From: Vicinamibacterales bacterium
Lineage (GTDB): Bacteria; Acidobacteriota; Vicinamibacteria; Vicinamibacterales; UBA8438
Length of the DNA: 64,000 nt
Assembly (NCBI GenBank): GCA_958296065.1
Contig: CATQHX010000052.1
Span: 1 to 64,000, forward strand
Reading direction: 5' to 3'
Part shown: positions 1 through 8,623 of the stretch, one piece after another
Layout: every line of letters starts with the position of its first letter
Numbering within the stretch: the stretch's first letter is position 1
Position numbers and translations under genes: made by a program
Notes under the pieces: generated by a model
Database searches by the model: none
What the model was told of the DNA's origin: nothing
What the model saw: only the letters and a program-made list of their open reading frames with translations

Positions 1-209
1 CGGGTTCACCGAACGCTTACCGGGGCAGCGACTCGCAGAACGCCGCCAGAGCCTTTCCCGACGTTGTGGGGTACATCGTGGGATGGTCTGTCCTGGAATC
101 CGTGCAAGCCCATGACACTTCAGTCACTTACAGCGGAAGTCATGCTGACGCTGCCGTAGCGGCGACTGGCCCGGATCGCTACCGGCGGGCAACACCCGGG
201 GACGAACTC

Positions 210-245
210 GTCTCCGGGTCGCCGGTAGCCTCCAAACCCGGAGAC
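210..245 (+). promoter_or_regulatory. Hairpin covering the ribosome-binding site of the gene at 250
   Basis: Perfect 10-base inverted repeat: GTCTCCGGGT at 210-219 and ACCCGGAGAC at 236-245, with a 16-base loop. The right arm contains the GGAG that would serve as Shine-Dalgarno for the ATG at 250, so folding would hide it. This could be an RNA switch, a thermosensor or simply a chance GC-rich palindrome; no ligand-binding fold is recognisable. The remaining bases of 1-249 hold nothing I can identify. Confidence 0.4.
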
Positions 246-249
246 AACG

Positions 250-876
250 ATGCACCGCGACCGGAATGACAAGCGACGCACGCCGATCCGATGGGCGGCT
301 TGGCTCGCGGCGGGGTCGGTCGCGGTGCTGTTGACCGTCCGGGCGCTCGACGAGGATGTCGTCGAGGCGTTCGATGCCGCGATCACGGCGCTCCGCGTGG
401 CGGAAGCTGCGCTCGACGATGCGGTCGTGGCCATCGGCGCGGCAACCGAGACACCGCGCGGGCAGCCGGACGGGTCCACCCGGCCGGCCGCGGTATCCCC
501 GGCCGCGCAGCGGGCGGAATCGGCGGCCCACGCGGCGGCCCGCGCGAGCAGCGAGACGCGCGCGGTCCTGACGCGCGTGCGCCATATGCGGATGGAACGT
601 TCCGGCACGTTCGCGGAGGCCGTGGCTACCGTCCGGGGACTGAGAGACGCGACGAGGGCGCTGATGGCGGCGGTCGCGGCACTCCGCGAGGGGGCCGAGG
701 CGCTCCGCGATGCCGGTGCGCTACGGGCGGCACACCGGGCGCTGCTCGCGGCGGACGCCACTCTCGACACCGCCCAGACGGTACTCCAGGCGACCGAGGC
801 AGCCCTCGACGACGACCGGTTCGACCTCCCGCCCTCCGCCGGAAGGACACTGGGCGCAGTCGGCGCGCCCAATTGA
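250..876 (+). CDS. Alanine-rich helical protein with N-terminal anchor, unknown function
   Basis: 208 residues. A basic start is followed by a hydrophobic stretch at about residues 15-30 (AAWLAAGSVAVLLTV) that looks like an uncleaved membrane anchor or signal. The rest is almost entirely Ala, Arg, Glu, Asp and Leu with no helix breakers, so a long helical or coiled-coil exported domain is likely. Third codon positions are strongly G/C, which supports coding in this frame, although an antisense frame is also open over much of the stretch. The Shine-Dalgarno GGAGA lies within a hairpin. No family recognised. Confidence 0.5.
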   Translation: MHRDRNDKRRTPIRWAAWLAAGSVAVLLTVRALDEDVVEAFDAAITALRVAEAALDDAVVAIGAATETPRGQPDGSTRPAAVSPAAQRAESAAHAAARASSETRAVLTRVRHMRMERSGTFAEAVATVRGLRDATRALMAAVAALREGAEALRDAGALRAAHRALLAADATLDTAQTVLQATEAALDDDRFDLPPSAGRTLGAVGAPN

Positions 877-980
877 TCGAACGGAGTCCATCGGAACGGG
901 AGCCACGCGCGTCACCGCCGGCGATCCGGCTGAAGCGAGTTCGGCGCCCCCCTGAACGGCGCCGAGACTCCGGCGTTCGG

Positions 981-1955
981 CTATGGCTGCTGCGCCGCCG
1001 CGGCCCGATCCTCGGCGCGGGCGCCGCTGAGCACGTTGGTCAGGCTGTAGTTGCCTTCGTGGCAGGCGTACTCGTACAGCGGCCCCTCGGTGACCCCGCG
1101 CGACGCCTGGTTCGTCGTCAGCGGCAGGCGCACGCTCCAGGGGCTCGTGAATTTCGCCGGATCGGTGAGGGTGAACTCGTACATCAGCGTGCTCTCGTCG
1201 ACGCGCGTGAAGCGCTCGACGAGGTGCATCGTGTGGGTCGGCATCCGCCATGTCTGCGCCCAGCGGTTGGCGGTCCCGTCGACGAAGCGGGTCGACTCGA
1301 CGACCAGAGTGTCGCCTTCCCAGTGGCCGCGGATGTTGCCGTTCCATTGCCGGATGGTGCTGTGCGGACGATCCCCGAGCGGGATGATCCGCCGGTCGCG
1401 GAACATCTCGTGGAGGATCACGACGTGGTCGGGCGTCTGCACGATCTGGTGGTTCGGGTTGTAGCCGAGCCAGAACATCGGCACGCCGTCGGTCATGCAG
1501 CGCTCGCCGGTGTCGACGTCCACCCACGAGTTGCGCTCGCCGCTGACGCGGTAGATCGACTGCAGGCGGCTGCGCTCGGCCATCTCCGGCGTGTACGGGA
1601 CACGCCCGTCGGGCGGATCGGTGACCAGAGCCGTGCGCCGGTCCACGAGCCGCGTGCCCGGATCGAACCAGATCTGGTTGTAGGTGCCGGGATCGCCTTC
1701 GCGGACCTCGCGCTCGACGAACCGGGTCGCGTCCGCGCGCAACTCCAGCTCTGCCGCCTGCTCGTCGGTCAGGAGCTCCTGGCCGGCAAATCGTTCGGGC
1801 CGCTCGAGCGGCGTCAGCGTCGAGCCGGTCCAGATTCCCTCAAGGTCCGGGTGCCCCCACGGGGTGCGCAGCGCGTCCTGCCCCGCCGCGGGGAAGGCCG
1901 CCAGAACGACGAACGCCGTGACCGCTGCAACCGCTACGAATGTTCGACGCTCCAT
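981..1955 (-). CDS. ACHEGNY-family secreted protein, copy 1
   Basis: 324 residues with a Sec signal peptide (about 1-25, ending AAG). The family layout is clear: an N-terminal TPWGHPDLEGIW block, TPLERPERF, a middle RTALVTDPPDGR block, QTPDHVVILHEM, RRIIPLGDRPH, GHWEGDTLVVE, HLVERFTRVD, and C-terminal YEYACHEGNY. Two cysteines only, C153 (ERCM) and C298 (ACHEG), which suggests one disulfide in the periplasm or outside. Conserved His in TPDH, RPH and CHEG could bind metal or substrate. No function is known to me. GAGGTGG precedes the ATG. Monocistronic by spacing. Confidence 0.85.
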   Translation of the reverse strand: MERRTFVAVAAVTAFVVLAAFPAAGQDALRTPWGHPDLEGIWTGSTLTPLERPERFAGQELLTDEQAAELELRADATRFVEREVREGDPGTYNQIWFDPGTRLVDRRTALVTDPPDGRVPYTPEMAERSRLQSIYRVSGERNSWVDVDTGERCMTDGVPMFWLGYNPNHQIVQTPDHVVILHEMFRDRRIIPLGDRPHSTIRQWNGNIRGHWEGDTLVVESTRFVDGTANRWAQTWRMPTHTMHLVERFTRVDESTLMYEFTLTDPAKFTSPWSVRLPLTTNQASRGVTEGPLYEYACHEGNYSLTNVLSGARAEDRAAAAQQP

Positions 1956-2076
1956 TGATCCACCTCTTCATTCCAGGACGGAGCCGACGGTGTCCCGTAC
2001 CGCGCATCTTCCCGCAGGCGCCGCGCGGATGCAACCCGGAAGGGGACCCGTCGCTCCGGGCCGCCGCCCGCAAGTT

Positions 2077-3693
2077 CTAGAGCCCGCTCATGGAGCCGCC
2101 AGTGTCAGACTGAATCTCGGCGCGAAGGATGTGCTTCCGGATCTTGCCGACGGACGTGCGCGGCAACTCCGCCCGGAAGCGCACGAACTGCGGGACGCGG
2201 AAGTCGGCAAGCCGTTCGCGGCACCAGCCGATCAGCTCATCCTCGGTCAACGATGCGGCCGACGGCTCTTCCCCTTCGCCATCCCGCGGCACGACGACGG
2301 CCAGAATCGCCTCATCGCGCATCGCGTCGGGCACCCCGATGACGGCGCAGTCGTACACGCCAGGGTGCTCGCGGATAACCGCCTCCACCTCGCTGGCGGC
2401 GACGTTCTCCCCCGACCGCTTGATCATGTCCTTCGCGCGGTCGACGAAGTGAAAGTACCCGTCCTCGTCCTGCCGGGCGTTGTCGCCGCTCCACAGCCAA
2501 CCGTCGCGGATGGTCTCCGCAGTGGCGTCCGGGTTCCTGTAGTAGCCCTTCATCAGGGACAGCCCCGGCTCGCCGCGGACGACGATCTGTCCGATCTCGC
2601 CGCGTACGACCGGGCGTCCGCTCTCGTCAACGAGCCGGGACGTGTAGCCGGGCGCCGGCAGTCCCATCGACATGTTGCGCCGCTCGCCCTCGAAGGGATT
2701 GATGATCGGCGGCCCCATCGTCTCGGTCATGCCCCAGAGCTGCATCAGCGGCGCCCGGAACCGCTCTTCCCACTCGACGAGCTGCGCCGGCGTGACGCTC
2801 TGGGCGAAGATCACCGCGCGCAGGTCGTTCCTGGCATGCTCCGGCCGCCGGGGTTGGGCGAGCAGCATCCGGATCGGCGCGGCAAACAGGCTGGCAACGG
2901 TGCAGCGGTGGGCAATGGCCTGGTCGAAGTAGCGGCTCGCGCTGAAACGGGCCATCAGCGCCACGCTCGCCCCGGCCACCAGCGCACTCATCGTCGAGTA
3001 GTACTGGGCGTTGCCGTGGAACAGCGGGAGGACGCAGAGCTGCCGGTCGTCCGGCGTGAGGCGGACCGCACGTGCCACCGTCTCGCCGGCGCAGAGGTAG
3101 TTGGCGTGCGTGACCAGCACCCCCTTCGGGCGCGCCGTGGTGCCGGAGGTATAGAGGATGGCCGCCTCGTCGGTCGGCGACGGCGACGGCGACGCGGGCG
3201 GCGTAGCGGGACAGTGGGCAACCAGTCGGCCGAAGTCGACCAGCGCCGAAGGGGCGCCGCCTCCGCAGACGACCACCTCATCGACCCGCCGACACCGGCT
3301 GCGCACCTGGTGGGCGAGGTCGAGCCGGTCGGCCTGCGTGAAGATCAGCCGGCTCTCGGAGTGCGTGACGAGGTACTCGAGCTCCGAGACCGAAGACGCC
3401 GTATTGACGGGAACGATCACGGCGCCGAGCATGGCGGCACCGAACCAGAGAGCGAGGAACTCCGGGCAGTTGGGCAGGAGCAGGATGACCTTGCCGCCCC
3501 GGCGGACGCCGAGGCGCTCGAGGAGGTGCGCGGTGCGGTACACCTCCCGGTCGAACTCGCCGTACGTGCACGTGGTGATCTGTCCGTGCAGGTCGTCGAA
3601 AACGACGAACGGCCGGCCGGGGTTCGCTCGCGCCTGCGCCTGCAGGAGTGCAGGCAGCGTCCGCGCGCCAGCAGCGGCTGGCTGATCGGCCAT
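2077..3693 (-). CDS. ANL-superfamily acyl-CoA ligase (AMP-forming)
   Basis: 538 residues, a normal length for the ANL superfamily, which activates a carboxylic acid as acyl-AMP and transfers it to CoA in the cytoplasm. Seen: the nucleotide-binding loop ILYTSGTTARPKG at 179-191, WGMTETMG at 320-327, the hinge GYFHFVDRAKDMIKRSGENV, and the C-terminal catalytic lysine K517 in TSVGKIRK. The overall pattern resembles CaiC-type ligases (crotonobetaine/carnitine or other short or branched acids), but the substrate cannot be read from sequence. One of few clearly cytoplasmic enzymes here. No coupled neighbour. Confidence 0.88.
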   Translation of the reverse strand: MADQPAAAGARTLPALLQAQARANPGRPFVVFDDLHGQITTCTYGEFDREVYRTAHLLERLGVRRGGKVILLLPNCPEFLALWFGAAMLGAVIVPVNTASSVSELEYLVTHSESRLIFTQADRLDLAHQVRSRCRRVDEVVVCGGGAPSALVDFGRLVAHCPATPPASPSPSPTDEAAILYTSGTTARPKGVLVTHANYLCAGETVARAVRLTPDDRQLCVLPLFHGNAQYYSTMSALVAGASVALMARFSASRYFDQAIAHRCTVASLFAAPIRMLLAQPRRPEHARNDLRAVIFAQSVTPAQLVEWEERFRAPLMQLWGMTETMGPPIINPFEGERRNMSMGLPAPGYTSRLVDESGRPVVRGEIGQIVVRGEPGLSLMKGYYRNPDATAETIRDGWLWSGDNARQDEDGYFHFVDRAKDMIKRSGENVAASEVEAVIREHPGVYDCAVIGVPDAMRDEAILAVVVPRDGEGEEPSAASLTEDELIGWCRERLADFRVPQFVRFRAELPRTSVGKIRKHILRAEIQSDTGGSMSGL

Positions 3694-3770
3694 TTCAACT
3701 CTATCGCCCGGTCACTCCCGCGGGCTTCGGGTCGACACGGCTTGCCTTCGGAGCAAGCAACGAGGTCCCC

Positions 3771-5078
3771 TTACCAGCCGAAGGACCGCGAGACCAGAAC
3801 GCCGCCGGTCGGAGCTATGCCGACTGCGACCTCCTCCACCTCCACCACGTCCGACCAGATCGTCGCCAGCAGCGTCCCCACTCCCGCCAAAGCCAACCCG
3901 CCGACAAGGTACTCGAGCGGGACGTGACGCATCGGACGCACGTCACCAGCCGCCTGCACCAGGGCGGCCGGCAACTGCTCCTCGAACATCGACGGGTCAA
4001 TGCTTGGGTCGAGGAACGAAAGCGGCGTGTGCAACCCCAACGCACCCCGCTCGCCTGACTTCACCAATTCGTGATCGTCCACTTGCCCGCCGATCAGGAT
4101 TCCAGCCGAATCGCGCCAGGTCCAGCCGTACTCCAGCCTGCAGGCACGAAAACTGGAGAACGAAAGTATCTCGACCGTGCCGCCGAGCATCTCGACGGGC
4201 GTTCCCTGCCTCCCGTTCCCGAACCTGCCGCCGCCGGGCGTGCACTTGCTCGATTCGATCATCATCGCCGCGCCCGCGGCCACTCCCAGCACGCCGGCCA
4301 GCGTTCGCCACATAGATCGACCACTCTCCTTGAACGTATCGGCGGAGAACCGCTCTGCGGTCACGGGCAGATCGACCGGAGGCCTCGCCTGCGTCGAAGC
4401 TGCATCCCGCTCCGTCGCTACGCCTGGTGCCGGAATCAGCGGCACGAACAGGCGCTCGGTCCGCCCGGTAGCCAGCGCAAGGTCGTGGCTGACGCCGACA
4501 TAGCCGTCATGCGCCAGCGTGACGCGATACTGCCCGGGCTTCAACCCGGCCACGCGGACCGGTGTGCGTCCCAGCACCGCTCCATCGACCGACACCTCCA
4601 CTCCGGCCGGTTCGGTATCGACGACAAGCATGCCCAGGTCACGCGCCTCGTCCCAGATCGCCAGCACCTCCTGTGGAAAGTCCGCCTCCGCCAATCGCAG
4701 CGTCGGATCGCGCACCTGTGCTTCCGCGAACAACTGCCGCGTCTCGTTGGGATCCGCTAGTCGCAGGCGCGCAACGCCCAGATACAGGTAGGCTCGCGCC
4801 AGATCGCGCTCGTACTCCGGGTATTCCGCCAGCCCGGCGGCAACTGTCCCCAGCAGGACGGAGGCCCCTTCCCACCGCCCGGACGCGACCAGGTCGATGC
4901 CGTCCTCCAGGACTTCGACGCAGGTTCGCGCGTCCGGACACGCCTGCGCGTCCGGCACACCCTGCGCCGTTCCCCATGCCGGAACGACCCATGGCAGCGC
5001 GGTCGCACCAGCGATCCAGAGCGCTCTCCGCACGAGTCCGGTTGTCTTGGCCAATGCCCGTCTGCCCCTACCATCCAA
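3771..5078 (-). CDS. PEGA-domain envelope protein, tandem paralogue A
   Basis: 435 residues. Signal-like segment at about 20-40. TPR-like helical region at about 45-150 (ARAYLYLGVARLRLADPNE). PEGA domain at about 150-215, recognisable from VDTEPAGVEVSVDG, GRTPVRVAGLKPGQY and VTLAHDGY. A hydrophobic helix follows near SMWRTLAGVLGVAAGAA, and the C-terminus is TPTGG..SRSFGW-like. PEGA domains are surface or wall-associated modules. The start overlaps the end of the upstream paralogue by 11 bases, so the two are one transcription unit. The paralogue aligns over both ends but lacks the PEGA segment. A later internal start is possible because the first 15 residues are polar and basic. Confidence 0.72.
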   Translation of the reverse strand: MDGRGRRALAKTTGLVRRALWIAGATALPWVVPAWGTAQGVPDAQACPDARTCVEVLEDGIDLVASGRWEGASVLLGTVAAGLAEYPEYERDLARAYLYLGVARLRLADPNETRQLFAEAQVRDPTLRLAEADFPQEVLAIWDEARDLGMLVVDTEPAGVEVSVDGAVLGRTPVRVAGLKPGQYRVTLAHDGYVGVSHDLALATGRTERLFVPLIPAPGVATERDAASTQARPPVDLPVTAERFSADTFKESGRSMWRTLAGVLGVAAGAAMMIESSKCTPGGGRFGNGRQGTPVEMLGGTVEILSFSSFRACRLEYGWTWRDSAGILIGGQVDDHELVKSGERGALGLHTPLSFLDPSIDPSMFEEQLPAALVQAAGDVRPMRHVPLEYLVGGLALAGVGTLLATIWSDVVEVEEVAVGIAPTGGVLVSRSFGW

Positions 5079-6207
5079 AAGATCGCGAGGCCAGAACGCC
5101 GCCGGTCGGCGTCACGGCCACCGCAACGTCTTCCACCACCACCGAGTGCGACCAGAACTTCAGAACCAACGCCCCCAGCCCCGCCAGCACCAGGCCGCCC
5201 GCGAGACGATCCCGCGGAAAGAAGAGCCCGGTGCGCACCTCACCGACGGACTCCGCCAAGGCGTCCTGCAGTTGCTCCTCGAAGACAGCGGCGGCCGGAT
5301 TGGAATCCCGCAACATCGCCTCCACGTAACTCCGCCGCTGATGTTCGTCGAGGTTGAGCATCAGCGCGTCGACAGAGTTCCCCAACATCGCCTCGTGATC
5401 GTCCACGTGCCCCCGGACCGTCCCGTACCGACCGTTCAACTCGAAGTGATACCGCAACCTGCAGCCTCCCCCCCAGCGAAGGTACTTCGACTGTCCGTAC
5501 GGCGCGGGTACGAGCTGCCGCGCCTGAACAGCACCGTCGAGCGTCTCCACCTGCGTACCGTCGTCCCATCTCTCCGCGCCATTCAGGTTGCACTGCCGCC
5601 CGGAGATCACTATGCCCGCCGCGATGCCCAGGCCCCCCACGAGCGTACGCCACATCGATCTGCCCAGCTTCTTCGTCGTATCGGGCGACAACCGCTCCGC
5701 CGTCGTGAATCCGTCGGTCGCCGCTCCCGCGGCGGCGGATTCGGCAAGAGTCCGAATCCCGGTCGAGACATCGTCCGCCGCGCTCGCCTCGGGAAGTCCT
5801 GCTTCACGTGCCTCGTCCCAGATCTCCAGAGCTTGCCTCGAAAACTCCGCCGGTTCCAGTTCCAGACCGGGATCGAGCGCCCGCGCCTCCGCAAACAACT
5901 GTCGGGTCTCGTCCCCGGTTCCGACCTGCAAGCGCGCCGCACCCAGATGCACGTACGCCCGTGCCAGGTCTCGCGCGTGAAGCGGATGTTCCTCCAAACC
6001 GGCAGCAACCTCCCTCAGCACAACGGAAGCCGCGTCCCACCGACCGGCCGCGATGAAGTCGATACCGTCCTCCAGCAACTTCAGGCACCTCTGAACCGCC
6101 GGACACACGTCCTCGTCCGCGGGCTGAAGCGCCCAACCGCGCGACGGCACTCCGCACAACAGCGCCGCCGCGGACAGGACCCGCACGATTTCCCACACGC
6201 GTTTCAC
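5068..6207 (-). CDS. Envelope protein without PEGA, tandem paralogue B
   Basis: 379 residues from a GTG start with AGGGAGG ahead of it. Signal peptide at about 1-26. The TPR-like region (LEDGIDFIAAGRWDAASVVL, DLARAYVHLGAARL, ETRQLFAEAR) aligns closely with paralogue A, then jumps directly to the shared SMWRTLVGGLGIAAG helix and C-terminal domain ending TPTGGVLASRSFGW. The region corresponding to PEGA is replaced by a short low-complexity linker (about 140-170). Same operon as paralogue A and probably as the upstream coiled-coil gene. Function unknown; a scaffold or cell-surface role is inferred from architecture. Confidence 0.7.
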   Translation of the reverse strand: MKRVWEIVRVLSAAALLCGVPSRGWALQPADEDVCPAVQRCLKLLEDGIDFIAAGRWDAASVVLREVAAGLEEHPLHARDLARAYVHLGAARLQVGTGDETRQLFAEARALDPGLELEPAEFSRQALEIWDEAREAGLPEASAADDVSTGIRTLAESAAAGAATDGFTTAERLSPDTTKKLGRSMWRTLVGGLGIAAGIVISGRQCNLNGAERWDDGTQVETLDGAVQARQLVPAPYGQSKYLRWGGGCRLRYHFELNGRYGTVRGHVDDHEAMLGNSVDALMLNLDEHQRRSYVEAMLRDSNPAAAVFEEQLQDALAESVGEVRTGLFFPRDRLAGGLVLAGLGALVLKFWSHSVVVEDVAVAVTPTGGVLASRSFGW

Positions 6208-6262
6208 CGCCGCCTCCCTTCAACGCGGCGCTCACAAGCACGCGCTATCCAGCCGCAACGCC

Positions 6263-7225
6263 TCAACGAACCACCTCGACGTTGGAATCGGCATCCACCA
6301 CGACGGTGGCTACCAGGAGTCTCTGCCCCGGCTGATTCAACCTGAGCGGAGCCAGTTCGTAGCGGTCGGTCGAGCTTGCCACTATGGTGCCCCGAACGGT
6401 GACCGGCCCTCCGTCGAACAAGTTGTAGTAGATCCGGTACTCGCCCGGGGCCGCCACGTGGGGATGCAGCCACACCTCGTTGCCCGGCCCGTTTCGGGAG
6501 TCCTCCTCGAACCGCGCAGGGCTGCCCTCGTGGATCCTTGCACCGTAGTAGAACTCATCGCCGCGTGGATCGACGACGTGCAGGTCGACATCGTCGCCCC
6601 GGCGTCCAGGCCAGGAAATCATGACCATCAGGAACTTCCGCCGGCGCTCGCGCTCGAGCGCCTCCCTCAACGGCCGGACCCTCCGCTCGCCACCGCCCGC
6701 GAGCTCGGCCTCCAGGCGTTCCTGCATCTGCGCATTCTCGGCCCGGAGCGACGCCTGCTCCGCCTCGCCGTCCCGGAGCCGTGCGTTCTCCGCCTCCAGC
6801 GATTCCCGAGTCCGCAGGAGCCGCGCGTTCTCCGCACGGAGGTCATCCCGTTCCGCCACGCCATCCCGGAGCCGCGCGTTCTCCGCCTTCAGAAGCTCCT
6901 GATCCCGAAGAAGCTGCGCGTTCTCCGTCCGCAACGGTTCCCGACCGGCAACTTCCCGCTCGGCGAGAGCACGCCTCAGCGTCTCGCTCTCCGTCTTGAA
7001 CCGCAGGAGCCGCTCGTTCTCCTCCCGCAACGCCGCCAGCTCCTCCTGTGTTGCGGCACGCTCCACCAGCCACTGTCGCTCGAGGTCACCGCCACTCGTC
7101 CGCCTCGACCCGGGGCAGTACGCGAGCAGCAGGATTGCAAGCAGAACGAGCGCGCCCAGCGCCCAGGCAAGGACATCCCGTGCCGACCCTTGGAGAAACG
7201 ATGACTCGCGGTGCTCTCCCGGCAT
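6263..7225 (-). CDS. Membrane-anchored coiled-coil protein with YfaP/DUF2135-like domain
   Basis: 320 residues from ATG 7225; an in-frame GTG at 7240 is the alternative. One transmembrane helix near 20-40 (AWALGALVLLAILLLAY), then about 130 residues of heptad-like coiled coil with repeated ENARLRD/ENAQLLR units, then a beta domain with GDDVDLHVVDPRGDEFYY, WLHPHVAAPGEYRIYYN and a terminal strand. The DVDLHVxDPxGxE signature and the G-x-Y-x-I/V-x-V-N motif are typical of YfaP-like DUF2135 domains, often found in secreted or surface proteins. Adjacent to the PEGA pair, with 55 bases between them. Confidence 0.68.
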   Translation of the reverse strand: MPGEHRESSFLQGSARDVLAWALGALVLLAILLLAYCPGSRRTSGGDLERQWLVERAATQEELAALREENERLLRFKTESETLRRALAEREVAGREPLRTENAQLLRDQELLKAENARLRDGVAERDDLRAENARLLRTRESLEAENARLRDGEAEQASLRAENAQMQERLEAELAGGGERRVRPLREALERERRRKFLMVMISWPGRRGDDVDLHVVDPRGDEFYYGARIHEGSPARFEEDSRNGPGNEVWLHPHVAAPGEYRIYYNLFDGGPVTVRGTIVASSTDRYELAPLRLNQPGQRLLVATVVVDADSNVEVVR

Positions 7226-7280
7226 GTCAGTGGACCCCACCGTCCGCGGCGCCGTCGTCGCGGCCGGTGGCCGACCCGGC

Positions 7281-7396
7281 GGGAGCTAGCGCCCCAGGAG
7301 TCTGCGCCGGCTCGGCGTTTCGGGGCGCTAGCTCCCGCCCCAGGAGTCTGCGCCGCACAACTCATTCCGTTGCGTTTCTACGGCGCAACTCCTTAG
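7281..7396. repeat. Dispersed palindromic repeat, copy 1 (rearranged)
   Basis: Perfect 15-base inverted repeat GGGAGCTAGCGCCCC (7281-7295) and GGGGCGCTAGCTCCC (7322-7336). The CAGGAGTCTGCGCCG motif occurs twice (7295-7309 and 7341-7355), and CGGCGTTTCGGGGCGCTAG is shared with copies at 19381 and 27489. The gap 7226-7575 holds nothing else I can support. It separates genes transcribed in the same direction and could form large hairpins. Confidence 0.6.
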
Positions 7397-7575
7397 CTGC
7401 CTTGTCCGGCCGAACTGCGGATTCTGTACAAACTACGTACTCGTTGGCGGCGCGACTTGCGCCGCTTTCAGGTTTACCTGGTTAGACTTAGACCGCCTAC
7501 GGGACACTGACCACCCGCGGCCCGTACGGCGTACTCGGCCGGCAGCGTCGCCAGGGCCATCCTGTCAGCTCGAGG

Positions 7576-8514
7576 TCAGCGCCGCCCCGTCGCCTCCCAG
7601 GTCCGCTCGGCCCGCAGCAGGTTGGTCATCGCGTAGTTGCCCTCGTGACAGGCGTACTCGTAGATGATGTAGTCGGGCAGCCGCGGCATGTGCCGCATGC
7701 CGGTCCAGGGCCGCGTGTAAACCGTCGAGTCCTCGATGGTGAACGTGTGCTCGAGGGTGTTGTCGTCCAGGCGCCGGAAGCGCTCCACCGCGACGGTGTT
7801 CGGCGAGGACGGGAAGCGGTGCTGGGTCTTGTCGCTGAAGTTGCGCGTCTCGACCACCAGCGTGTCGCCCTCCCAGTGGCCGCGCGAATCGCCGTTCCAC
7901 TGCCGGATGCCGTCGGTCAGGCGGTCACGCCCGTCGATGGGGATGATGCGCACGTCGTGGATGTTCTCGACGCGGATCGCCACGTGGTCGGGCGTCTGCA
8001 CGATCTGGTACGTGTTGTTGTAGCCGGTGGAGACCGGCGGCACCCCGTGGTAGGTAATGCAGCGGTCCCAGTTGCTCCGGTCGAGGTGCGAGTCGGCCGG
8101 ATGCTCGGCCCGGTACGCCCGGTCGGCCTCGGCCTTCGCCGCCGTCTCTGCGGTGATGGGCAGGCGCCCGTTCGGCGGATCGGTGATGAGCGACGTCCGC
8201 AGGTCGGGACTCACCCGGCCGCGGTCGAACCAGAGCGCGTTGTAGGAGCCGACGCTGCCCGGCGGCGGCTCGCGATCGAGGGTCACCTCCAGGTTGCGCG
8301 CGGCGGCCTCTTCCTCCGTGTAGCGCTCGCGGTCGCCGAGACCGGCCGGCCTCTGCAGCGGCGTGAGCGAGGCGTATGACCAGGTGCCCTGCAGGTTCGG
8401 ATCGCCCCAGGGCGTCAGGGTCTCGCCGTCGGACTGCGTCTGGGCGAGCGCGGCCGCGGGCAACGCGGCGACGGCGAGCACGGACAGCGACACCGCGATG
8501 GTTCGATTGCGCAT
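7576..8514 (-). CDS. ACHEGNY-family secreted protein, copy 2
   Basis: 312 residues. Start chosen at ATG 8514 because AAGGAAGG lies 8 bases upstream and a clean signal peptide follows (MRNRTIAVSLSVLAVAALPA, cleavage after ALA about residue 24). The open frame extends far upstream, but that part lacks protein character. Contains TPWGDPNLQGTW, TPLQRPAGL, RTSLITDPPNGR, QTPDHVAIRVEN, RIIPIDGRD, GHWEGDTLVVETRNF and YEYACHEGNY. Cysteines only at 152 (DRCI) and 289 (ACHEG). Divergent from copy 3, with a 109-base shared promoter region. Confidence 0.85.
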   Translation of the reverse strand: MRNRTIAVSLSVLAVAALPAAALAQTQSDGETLTPWGDPNLQGTWSYASLTPLQRPAGLGDRERYTEEEAAARNLEVTLDREPPPGSVGSYNALWFDRGRVSPDLRTSLITDPPNGRLPITAETAAKAEADRAYRAEHPADSHLDRSNWDRCITYHGVPPVSTGYNNTYQIVQTPDHVAIRVENIHDVRIIPIDGRDRLTDGIRQWNGDSRGHWEGDTLVVETRNFSDKTQHRFPSSPNTVAVERFRRLDDNTLEHTFTIEDSTVYTRPWTGMRHMPRLPDYIIYEYACHEGNYAMTNLLRAERTWEATGRR

Positions 8515-8623
8515 CTGGGGACCTTCCTTTGGCTTGAAATCCTTGCGGCTACGATAGTCCCCGCCGGGCCGGCGCGCAAGGGGGGAGCGTGCGGTATCAT
8601 CTGCGCGAAAGCGAGGGTTCATC

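Noticed and set aside
120-872. Minus-strand frame opposite the gene at 250
   Set aside because: Serine/alanine-rich without features. The plus frame has a plausible membrane segment and codon bias, though confidence in either is moderate.
1684-3927. Very long plus-strand open frame opposite the ligase and copy 1
   Set aside because: Arg/Pro/Ala/His-rich translation without domains. The minus-strand genes have clear motifs, signals and ribosome sites. It is a shadow caused by high G+C.
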